Source of the DNA: an uncultured Eubacteriales bacterium
GTDB taxonomy: Bacteria > Bacillota > Clostridia > Peptostreptococcales > Anaerovoracaceae
Assembly: GCA_905206455.1 (NCBI GenBank)
Contig: CAJLHL010000006.1
Coordinates: 1 to 38,564, forward strand
Direction of reading: 5' to 3'
Length of the DNA: 38,564 nucleotides
Positions 31,918 to 38,564 of the stretch are shown here, in pieces (positions within the stretch are counted from its first letter, which is position 1; every line of letters starts with the position of its first letter). A program made the position numbers and the translations under genes. Below the pieces are notes generated by a model, which worked only from the letters and a program-made list of their open reading frames with translations, was not told where the DNA came from and ran no database searches.

Positions 31918-33372
31918 ATGCATAAAATAGATACAGAAAAGTATATCGTATCCGCGCGGGAAGCGGGAACGGAAAAAGCGGAAGACAGGGAGGAAGCAGA
32001 CCGCCTGAAGAATTATGGCTGGAGAAATGTCAGCGGGCCGCAACGAGATGAGATCATGGCGTATGCGGAAGAATATATGTCTTTTCTGAACGCGGCGAAG
32101 ACAGAACGGGAGGCGGTGAAGGTGATCCGACGGATGGCGGAGGAACGCGGTTTTGAGGAAATCAGTAAAAAAGAGTCGCTGAAGCCGGGGGATCGCGTCT
32201 ACGGCGTCAATAAAGACAAATCCATGTTTCTTGCAGTCATCGGCGAGGAAGCGTTGACCTCGGGATTTCACGCTGTCGGAGCTCATATCGACGCTCCCCG
32301 GCTGGATCTGAAGCAAAATCCTCTCTATGAGGACAGCGGTTTTGCGCTGTTTAAAACGCATTATTACGGCGGCATCAAGAAATATCAGTGGACGACGATC
32401 CCTCTGGCTCTCCACGGCGTCGTGGTTCTCACCGACGGAACAAAAATCGATATCTGTATCGGCGAAGACGAGAGCGATCCTGTTTTTCTGGTGACCGATC
32501 TGCTGCCGCATCTCTCGGCGAAGCAGAATGTGAAAAAACTGGCGGAGGGTGTTCCGGCAGAAAAGCTCAATATCCTTTTGGGTTCTATGCCGATGCCGGA
32601 AGCGGAAAGTGAGAACGTAAAAAATAATATTCTGTCGATTCTGAAAGAAAAGTACGGTATGGAGGAAGAGGACTTCCGAAGTGCGGAGATCGAAGCGGTG
32701 CCGGCGATGAAAGCCCGTTCTCTGGGCATGGACCGAAGTATGGTGGCAGCTTACGGGCAGGATGACCGGGTATGCGCTTATCCGGCTCTCACGGCGCTTT
32801 TCGGCCTTACTCAGGCGCCTCCGAAGACTGCGGTCTGCATTCTGACGGATAAAGAGGAAATCGGGAGCGTAGGCAATACCGGCATGGAGTCCCGCAATTT
32901 TGAATTGTTCCTGCTGGATCTGCTGGAAAAGAGCGGAATCGTTCATCCTTACGCGCTGCAGCGCATGCTGTCCGCATCTCAGGCTCTTTCCGCGGACGTT
33001 ACCGCCGCGTATGATCCCACTTATCCGGAGGTCATGGAAAAGCACAACGCGGCGTTTATGGGCCGGGGCATCAGTATTAAGAAGTATACAGGGGCTCGGG
33101 GCAAGTCGGGCGCGTCTGACGCCAACGCGGAATTTGTCGCTTATGTGAGAAATATCTTCGAGAAGGCGGGAGCCGCGTATCAGTCCTCTGAATTGGGAAA
33201 GGTAGATGAAGGCGGCGGAGGTACGATCGCTTATATCCTGGCAAATCGCGGTATGGATGTGCTCGACTGCGGCGTGCCGGTGCACTCGATGCATTCTCCG
33301 TACGAATCCGCCAGCAAATACGACATTTATATGGCGGACAGAGCATATGGAGCGTTCTTCAGGAATAAATAG
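31918..33372 (+). CDS. M18-family aminopeptidase
   Basis: This 484-residue zinc aminopeptidase removes N-terminal residues (often acidic or hydrophobic) from peptides in the cytosol. Family motifs include GAHIDAPRLDLKQNPLYE with metal ligand His123 and Asp125, and TDKEEIGSVGNTG with catalytic and ligand Glu313/Glu314. Late blocks GVPVHSMHSPYE supply the last histidine. The length and pattern match bacterial aminopeptidase I-like proteins (ApeB/LAP4 type). The ribosome site is GAGAGGTAAG before ATG 31918. Confidence 0.92.
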   Translation: MHKIDTEKYIVSAREAGTEKAEDREEADRLKNYGWRNVSGPQRDEIMAYAEEYMSFLNAAKTEREAVKVIRRMAEERGFEEISKKESLKPGDRVYGVNKDKSMFLAVIGEEALTSGFHAVGAHIDAPRLDLKQNPLYEDSGFALFKTHYYGGIKKYQWTTIPLALHGVVVLTDGTKIDICIGEDESDPVFLVTDLLPHLSAKQNVKKLAEGVPAEKLNILLGSMPMPEAESENVKNNILSILKEKYGMEEEDFRSAEIEAVPAMKARSLGMDRSMVAAYGQDDRVCAYPALTALFGLTQAPPKTAVCILTDKEEIGSVGNTGMESRNFELFLLDLLEKSGIVHPYALQRMLSASQALSADVTAAYDPTYPEVMEKHNAAFMGRGISIKKYTGARGKSGASDANAEFVAYVRNIFEKAGAAYQSSELGKVDEGGGGTIAYILANRGMDVLDCGVPVHSMHSPYESASKYDIYMADRAYGAFFRNK

Positions 33373-33490
33373 AAAAGTATGTTGAAATCTCGGCATACTC
33401 GGATCAGGCTGACTGATCGATGCCTGGTTCCGGTTTGAAAGTGATATGACGCAGGCGCGGGAACTGTTACCGCAAACGGGAGGAGATATT

Positions 33491-34120
33491 ATGTCTGACA
33501 GAATCAAACTTACATGGCACGGCCATTCCTGTTTTAAGATCGAAGCGAAAGGGCACAGCGCGGTGATCGATCCGTATACCGGCGTACCGGGGTATCCGGA
33601 GCTCTCTCTTTCGGCGGGGGAAGTCTATACCTCTCACGACCATGATGATCACGGCTGGGTTCGGGCGGTGCGCATCGAAGACGAGCCGGGGGAGTCTCCA
33701 TTTAAAGTGACCACGGTGGATTGTTTTCACGATCCGGAAGGAGGAGCGCTGAGAGGCGGAAATAAGATTACGGTCTTTGAGGTCCTGGGAAAGCGGATCG
33801 CTCATCTGGGAGATCTGGGTCATCAGCTCGGCGAAGAACAGGTAAAATCCATAGGAGCGTGCGACGTGATTCTCCTGCCGGTGGGAGGTACTTATACCGT
33901 CGATGCGAGGGAGGCGAAGCAGGTGGCCGACGTCCTGGATCCGGCGGTGATCATACCGATGCATTACCGGACCGGACGGTATGGTTTCGACGTGATCGCG
34001 GAACCCGAAGAGTTTCTCAGACTCTGTACAGACCGGAGAATCATCCGTGAAGATACCGCTGTCTGGGAAGTCGACGACAGCGGCGAAAGACGCGTGGTTC
34101 TGTTAAAGTTTGAGGCATAG
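33491..34120 (+). CDS. Metallo-beta-lactamase-fold hydrolase (UPF0173-like)
   Basis: This 209-residue protein has a beta-lactamase-fold core with metal motif H49-x-H51-x-D53-H54 (in SHDHDDHGW), and later PMHYRTGRYG near 165 carrying another ligand histidine. It resembles the YtkL/UPF0173-type hydrolases. The substrate is unknown. ATG 33491 has a GGAGGAG site just upstream; an extension to 33446 does not. The ORF ends within 11 nt of the flippase start. Confidence 0.85.
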   Translation: MSDRIKLTWHGHSCFKIEAKGHSAVIDPYTGVPGYPELSLSAGEVYTSHDHDDHGWVRAVRIEDEPGESPFKVTTVDCFHDPEGGALRGGNKITVFEVLGKRIAHLGDLGHQLGEEQVKSIGACDVILLPVGGTYTVDAREAKQVADVLDPAVIIPMHYRTGRYGFDVIAEPEEFLRLCTDRRIIREDTAVWEVDDSGERRVVLLKFEA

Positions 34121-34130
34121 GCCTGCTGTT

Positions 34131-35750
34131 ATGTCAAAGGGAACGAGGGATACACTCTTTTTACAGGGCATGATCCTGGCCTGCGCCGGGATTCTCACAA
34201 AAATCATAGGCTTTATATACCGAATTCCGATGGCAAATTTTCTGGGAGATCAGGGAAACGGAATTTATTCCGTGGCTTTCGGGATCTACAATATCGCTCT
34301 TACGCTGTCCTCTTATAGTCTGCCGCTTGCGGTATCCAAACTGGTGTCTCATCGGACGGCGAAAAATGAACACCGCAACGCGCGCCGGGTCTTTCGGGAT
34401 TCTCTGCTCTTTGCAGTTCTCGTCGGAGCGGCGGCATGCGCGGCGCTGTACCTCGGCGCGGACGCTCTGGAGGAGCTCTATCATCGTCCGGGACTGGCCA
34501 GACCCCTGCGGGTACTGGCCCCCACTACGTTTGTCGTAGCGGTGCTGGGAGTCTTCCGGGGATTTTTTCAGGGGCACGGCAATATGGTGCCTACGGCGCT
34601 CTCTCAGATTGCGGAGCAGATCGTCAACGCTGTGGTCAGCGTTATCGCCACATATCAGTTTATGATGATTTATGCCTCTTCAGCGGATGTCTACTCTTAC
34701 GGAGCGGCGGGCGGCACGCTGGGGACTCTGGCCGGAGCCGCGGCCGCGCTGCTGTTGTTTTTCTGGATGTTCTGGCTCATGCGGGGGACTCTGCGCCGCC
34801 GGGCGGCGAGAGATCATTCGCGCAGAGAACGGGATTCCGCTATCGCCGGGGAGCTGGTGCTCACGGTGATCCCAATTATTCTCAGTCAGACGATTTATCA
34901 GATCGGTTACACGATAGATGATTTTCTCTTCGGAAATATCATGGCTGAGAAGGGATTCAGCGATGCGGTGATCAGTTCGCTGCAGGGCGTTTTCAATACG
35001 CAGTACAATCAGCTGATCAATCTGCCCGTAGCAGTCGCTACAGCCATGGCGGCTTCTACACTGCCGGCGATCATACGCGCAGGCGTACAGGGAGGCGCCG
35101 GAGAGGTCAGCCGAAAGATCGATTCTGTGATAAAATTCAATATGGTCATCGCATTTCCGTCGGCGGCGGGGCTGACCGTGCTGGGCGGGCCTATTGTAAA
35201 AGCGCTCTTTCCGAGGCTGCCGGAATATCAGGATCTGGCGGCGATGCTTCTGACCGCCGGATCGGCGGCGGTGGTATTCTACGCTCTTTCTACGATCACC
35301 ACATCGATTCTGCAGGGGCAGAATTACATGCGTCTGCCGGTATTTCATTCAGGAGTGTCGCTGATCATTCACGTGATTTTGGTCTGGGGTCTGCTGAAAT
35401 ATACCGATCTGGGCGTATATGGTCTGGTCATAGGAAATGTGTCTTTTCCGGTGATCGTGAGTCTTTTGAACATGAGAGCTATGGCGAAGAGGCTGCGCTA
35501 CCGGTGGAAATGGAAGACAGCTTTCGGGATTCCACTGACAGCGTCCCTCGGAATGGGAGCGGTGACGGCGATATCTTACCGTCTGGTCCGTATGATTCTG
35601 CCCGTGAGCTGGCTGGCTCTTCTGGCGAGCATCGCGGCATCGGTGCTGGCGTACGGTATGTTGATCCTGCGCCTGAAATGCTTTACGCGGGATGAGCTGC
35701 TGGAACTTCCAATGGGTACAAAATTAGTCCGCCTGATGCATATGAAATAA
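34131..35750 (+). CDS. MurJ/SpoVB-family polysaccharide or lipid-linked precursor flippase
   Basis: A 539-residue polytopic membrane protein with about 14 hydrophobic segments of the MVF/MATE-type fold. The N-terminal LTKIIGFIYRIPMANFLGDQGNGIYS pattern is typical of SpoVB/YtgP-like proteins, which flip lipid-linked precursors across the membrane in wall or spore cortex synthesis. Subfamily assignment (SpoVB, YtgP, MurJ) is not certain. ATG 34131 is preferred because MSKGTRDTLFLQG is the family-typical start; it lacks a clear close site. An in-frame TTG at 34110 is the alternative. Confidence 0.85.
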   Translation: MSKGTRDTLFLQGMILACAGILTKIIGFIYRIPMANFLGDQGNGIYSVAFGIYNIALTLSSYSLPLAVSKLVSHRTAKNEHRNARRVFRDSLLFAVLVGAAACAALYLGADALEELYHRPGLARPLRVLAPTTFVVAVLGVFRGFFQGHGNMVPTALSQIAEQIVNAVVSVIATYQFMMIYASSADVYSYGAAGGTLGTLAGAAAALLLFFWMFWLMRGTLRRRAARDHSRRERDSAIAGELVLTVIPIILSQTIYQIGYTIDDFLFGNIMAEKGFSDAVISSLQGVFNTQYNQLINLPVAVATAMAASTLPAIIRAGVQGGAGEVSRKIDSVIKFNMVIAFPSAAGLTVLGGPIVKALFPRLPEYQDLAAMLLTAGSAAVVFYALSTITTSILQGQNYMRLPVFHSGVSLIIHVILVWGLLKYTDLGVYGLVIGNVSFPVIVSLLNMRAMAKRLRYRWKWKTAFGIPLTASLGMGAVTAISYRLVRMILPVSWLALLASIAASVLAYGMLILRLKCFTRDELLELPMGTKLVRLMHMK

Positions 35751-35809
35751 TAAAAATAAAGAGACGCCGGCGGAGTCGGCGGGTTTCAAGAGAGGGAAAA
35801 GGGAAAATA

Positions 35810-36286
35810 ATGTTAGAATTTTTAGAAGCGAGTTATGCCGGTAAGATCCTTGCGACACTGCTCACGTCTATGGTGCCTATCGTCGAGCTTCGGGGAGGAA
35901 TTCCTTTCGGCGCGGCGCTGGGACTTCCGCCGGCGGCGGTCATGGGCGCGGCGATCATCGGAAATATGATCCCGGTGCCCTTCATCATTCTTTTCATCAA
36001 AAAGATCTTTCAGTGGATGCGTCGGTTTGAGCCGCTGGCAAAGCTGGTATCGCATTTCGAATCGAAGGCGGAGAGCAAGTCGGACCGGGTGACGAGATAC
36101 AAGAAGTTCGGACTCTGTATTTTCGTCGCGGTTCCCCTTCCGGGGACCGGCGCCTGGATGGGAGCTCTCATCGCCGCGCTGCTGGATATGAGACTGAGGG
36201 ATTCGTTTCCTGTCATCACGCTGGGGGTCTGTATCGCCAGTCTGGTCGTAACGGGGATAACTTATGGATTTATTTCTCTTTTCTGA
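35810..36286 (+). CDS. Small multidrug export family membrane protein
   Basis: A 158-residue protein with about four hydrophobic segments. The MVPIVELRGGIPFGAALGLPP stretch is characteristic of the small multidrug export family (Sm_multidrug_ex), related to the DedA-like fold, as is VAVPLPGTGAWMGALIAALL. Function in Clostridia is not well established despite the name. An AGAGAGGGAAAAGGG site precedes the ATG. Confidence 0.85.
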   Translation: MLEFLEASYAGKILATLLTSMVPIVELRGGIPFGAALGLPPAAVMGAAIIGNMIPVPFIILFIKKIFQWMRRFEPLAKLVSHFESKAESKSDRVTRYKKFGLCIFVAVPLPGTGAWMGALIAALLDMRLRDSFPVITLGVCIASLVVTGITYGFISLF

Positions 36287-36343
36287 TGAAGTAAAGCGGG
36301 ACCGCTCGAGAAAAACATGGAGCGGACAGATGGAGGGATGCCC

Positions 36344-37018
36344 ATGAAAATATATCGGATTCTCATCGTGGAGGATGACCGTGTTATCGCAAAATCGATC
36401 AAACAACATATCGAAGCCTGGGGCTGTAGCGCCAGGACTGTCCGCGATTTCAGCGATGTCATGCACGAATTTGCGGAGTTTAATCCCCATCTCATCCTGA
36501 TGGATATCGGACTTCCGTTTTTCGACGGATATCACTGGTGCAGTGAAATTCGCAAGGTTTCGCAGGTTCCGGTGATTTTTATCTCATCCGCTGCGGACAA
36601 TATGAATATCGTTATGGCCGTGAGCATGGGAGGAGATGATTTTATCGCCAAACCGTTTGATCTCAGCGTACTGACTGCAAAGGTGCAGGCTATGCTGCGG
36701 CGGACGTATGATTTTTCAGGAGCTTCCAATCTCATCGAGCACAGGGGAGCGATTCTCAATATCTCGGACGCTACTCTGATTTATGAAGGGAATATCGTCG
36801 ATCTGACGAAAAATGAATACCGGATTCTGCAGGCGCTGATGGAAAACAGGGGCAGAGCCGTCAGCCGGGACATGCTGATGAAGCGGCTCTGGGAGACGGA
36901 CAGTTTTGTGGATGAGAACACGCTGACCGTAAATGTGGCGCGCCTGAGAAAAAAGCTGGAACAGGCGGGAATGCAGGATTTCATACAGACGAAGAAAGGG
37001 ATCGGTTATCTGGTGTAA
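36344..37018 (+). CDS. OmpR-family response regulator, BceR-like
   Basis: This 224-residue regulator has a receiver domain (1-120) with acidic pocket E10-D11-D12, phosphoacceptor D54 and Lys103, then an OmpR-type winged helix (about 130-224) with the DLTKNEYRILQALMENRGRAVSRD pattern. ATG 36344 is 6 nt after GGAGGG; the ATG at 36338 is adjacent to it. It works with the histidine kinase 56 nt downstream. The pair resembles BceRS, which senses cell-wall antibiotics, but no BceAB transporter follows inside the window. Confidence 0.92.
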   Translation: MKIYRILIVEDDRVIAKSIKQHIEAWGCSARTVRDFSDVMHEFAEFNPHLILMDIGLPFFDGYHWCSEIRKVSQVPVIFISSAADNMNIVMAVSMGGDDFIAKPFDLSVLTAKVQAMLRRTYDFSGASNLIEHRGAILNISDATLIYEGNIVDLTKNEYRILQALMENRGRAVSRDMLMKRLWETDSFVDENTLTVNVARLRKKLEQAGMQDFIQTKKGIGYLV

Positions 37019-37074
37019 AGAAGTCCGGCAGGCAGACGATGATGTAAAAAACGGAAGGAAACGGAGAAATATCT

Positions 37075-38238
37075 ATGGATCTTGTGACATCGATAGGAAA
37101 ATATCTCAGACGGCATTGGCATACGGCGATACTCTGGGCGGGTATCGCCGTATGTTTTGCCGTCGTTTTTTATCTGTACGATCTTCCCCTGGAAGCGGTG
37201 CTTTATGCCGCGCTTTTGAGCGCGACGCTCCTCGCCGGATCGGCCGCGGCGGGTTTTTTTCTGCACTATCGTCAGCACAGGAGACTTTCGGAGCTGGAGT
37301 TCCGGATTATGGTGGAAGGGGGCAGTCTGCCGGAACCCAGGAACCAGATCGATGAAGACTACAATCGTCTGATCTCCGCGGTGCTCCGGGACCGGGCGGC
37401 CCGGATGTCTGAAGCGGCGGCTTACCGTTCGGACATGACGGAATACTATACGACTTGGGGGCATCAGATCAAGACGCCTCTGGCGGCGATGCGTCTTCTG
37501 CTGCAGAACGATCTTCAGGAGGAGGGTGTCTCGCCGGAACGGGCGTTGGAGCTGCTGCGGGGAGAACTTTCGGAAGAGCTTCAGAAAACGGAACAATATG
37601 TGGACATGGCGCTGCAGTATCTGCGTCTGGATTCGGCCAGCAGCGATTTTGTCTTTAAAGAATACAGCCTTGACGATATTCTGAAGCAGGCTCTGCGGGA
37701 GTATTCCGGGATGTTTATCCGAAAGCGAATCGCGCTAAATTACCGGCAGACAGGGATCACGGTAGTCACCGATGAAAAATGGCTCCTCTTTGTCATCGGT
37801 CAGATCCTCTCCAATGCGCTGAAATATACATATTCAGGTAAAATTTCCATATATACTCAGATGAGTGAGGCAGAGAGGCCGTCAGAGCTGAATGCGGAGG
37901 ATGGAGGTCCGTTAGGCGAGGTACCCGTTCCTGGAGATGAGGAATCGCGCGGCGGGGGAACTGCGCCTTCGGAGGATTCCTGTCCGGAACCGGCGGGAAT
38001 ATTTCTGGTCATCGAAGATACGGGGATCGGAATCGCGCCGGAGGATCTGTATCGCGTCTTTGAAAAGGGATTCACCGGATACAACGGAAGAGAAAATAAA
38101 AAGGCCACGGGTCTGGGGCTCTATCTGTGCCGGCGGATTCTGGACAAATTGTCGCATACCATCGAGATCGAATCGGAGCTGGGGCGGGGAACGAAGGTGA
38201 AAATCGGGCTGGAGCGGTATGAGGTGAAGGGGGAATAA
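37075..38238 (+). CDS. Sensor histidine kinase, BceS-like, with an extra insertion
   Basis: A 387-residue kinase with two N-terminal TM helices (about 17-35 and 41-64) and almost no extracellular loop, as in intramembrane-sensing kinases of the BceS type. The phosphorylated histidine is H130 in WGHQIKTPLAAM. The N box is LSNALKYT, then G1 DTGIGI and G2 GLGLYLCRRI. Between the N box and G1 (about 263-306) lies an unusual Glu/Pro/Gly/Ser-rich stretch of about 44 residues (MSEAERPSELNAEDG...) absent from typical BceS kinases. It follows the response regulator. Confidence 0.9.
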   Translation: MDLVTSIGKYLRRHWHTAILWAGIAVCFAVVFYLYDLPLEAVLYAALLSATLLAGSAAAGFFLHYRQHRRLSELEFRIMVEGGSLPEPRNQIDEDYNRLISAVLRDRAARMSEAAAYRSDMTEYYTTWGHQIKTPLAAMRLLLQNDLQEEGVSPERALELLRGELSEELQKTEQYVDMALQYLRLDSASSDFVFKEYSLDDILKQALREYSGMFIRKRIALNYRQTGITVVTDEKWLLFVIGQILSNALKYTYSGKISIYTQMSEAERPSELNAEDGGPLGEVPVPGDEESRGGGTAPSEDSCPEPAGIFLVIEDTGIGIAPEDLYRVFEKGFTGYNGRENKKATGLGLYLCRRILDKLSHTIEIESELGRGTKVKIGLERYEVKGE

Positions 38239-38384
38239 GGGCACGAGAGTACTGATCCCATGAAACCATCCGCCTGCACGCGGAAGAGAAAGCCGGTGTC
38301 TTGCGGAAAGATCCGGACTTCTACGGAGCGTCGATAGGATTTTTTGGCAGAGCGTGCTACCATGATGTCGGGAGGAAAAAGTTT

Positions 38385-38522
38385 ATGAACCAGAAAAAGA
38401 CAGGAGAGCTCATCCGCAGTCTGCGGAAAGAGCGGGGACTGACCCAGCAGCAGCTGGCCTGCCGGATGAGCATCAGCGATAAGACGGTTTCGAAATGGGA
38501 ACGGGGGGTTTCACTTAGATAA
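38385..38522 (+). pseudogene. Interrupted XRE-family regulator
   Basis: The frame encodes 45 residues: MNQKKTGELIRSLRKERG, LTQQQLACRMSISDKTVSKW, then ERGVSLR and a TAA. The first part is a normal Cro/C1 HTH like those of larger regulators, but after WERG (about 38507) the expected CPD-type continuation is replaced by unrelated sequence. A GGAGG site precedes ATG 38385. The break coincides with the end of a leftward frame running off the window. Most likely a mobile element inserted in the gene; a contig-join artefact is the alternative. Confidence 0.6.
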
Positions 38523-38564
38523 AGATACCACACCATTCCCACGCTGACTTTTGCTCAACCGATA
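38511..38564 (-). CDS. Possible C-terminal end of a leftward ORF (possible insertion-sequence transposase)
   Basis: On the minus strand, the sequence entering from the window end is open for 17 codons and stops at TGA (plus-strand TCA at 38511-38513). The residues YRLSKSQRGNGVVSLSK cannot be assigned to a family by eye. Its stop lies just a few bases from the point where the XRE gene breaks, as expected for the end of an insertion element. With so few codons, this could be chance. Confidence 0.25.
   Translation of the reverse strand, partial: YRLSKSQRGNGVVSLSK

Noticed and set aside
31765..33507. Long minus-strand open frame opposite the M18 aminopeptidase
   Set aside because: It is a shadow of a well-conserved gene on the plus strand, with a composition rich in Arg, His and Phe and no motif.

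Overview
The window is a piece of a chromosome from an anaerobic, probably spore-forming member of the Clostridia (Bacillota). The evidence is an [FeFe]-hydrogenase maturation set (TM1266-type regulator, hydG, hydF), a CotF-type spore coat gene, a SpoVB/MurJ-like flippase, low-GC Gram-positive style ribosome binding sites with frequent GTG/TTG starts, BceRS-like signalling genes and an SLH-domain surface protein. A complete branched-chain amino acid importer fits an amino-acid fermenter, for example in or near Anaerovoracaceae. That family placement is a guess.

Layout. 1-800: Nudix hydrolase (-). 1187-2736: rbgA/ylqF and rnhB (+), overlapping by 4 nt. 2898-4113: divergent hotdog thioesterase (-) and Crp/Fnr regulator (+). 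4241-11270: housekeeping run valS, folC, a lipid kinase fused to a GNAT domain, scpA and scpB (+). 11294-13054: secreted transglutaminase-like protein with SLH repeats. 13232-15064: asnB (-). 15437-17152: XRE regulator, two small membrane proteins and an LRR protein (+). 17568-22463: livK, livH, livM, livG, livF (+). 22714-23160: two small ORFs, the second CotF-like. 23389-24690: CLC transporter of the fluoride-type clade (-). 25231-27908: modB, modC, modA (+). 28239-31340: TM1266-type regulator, hydG, hydF transcribed leftward. 31918-37018: M18 aminopeptidase, metallo-beta-lactamase-fold hydrolase, flippase, small multidrug export protein and response regulator (+). 37075-38238: histidine kinase (+). 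38385-38522: an XRE gene that stops abnormally, with a leftward reading frame running off the window edge.

Most notable signals. (1) The region upstream of the hydrogenase-maturation operon reads as a riboswitch-like leader: a good minus-strand promoter, about 280 nt of structured RNA with an internally repeated motif, an intrinsic terminator, and an 8-nt segment perfectly complementary to the terminator's 5' arm (a candidate antiterminator). I could not assign it to a riboswitch class I remember, so it is the best candidate here for something undescribed. (2) The XRE/small-membrane-protein module has three near-identical palindromic operators (core GAAGYAAACTTC) around a consensus promoter. 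(3) A YegS/DagK-type lipid kinase is fused in frame to a GNAT acetyltransferase. (4) The terminal XRE gene appears interrupted by a foreign sequence.

No tRNA, rRNA, CRISPR array or complete mobile element was recognised.
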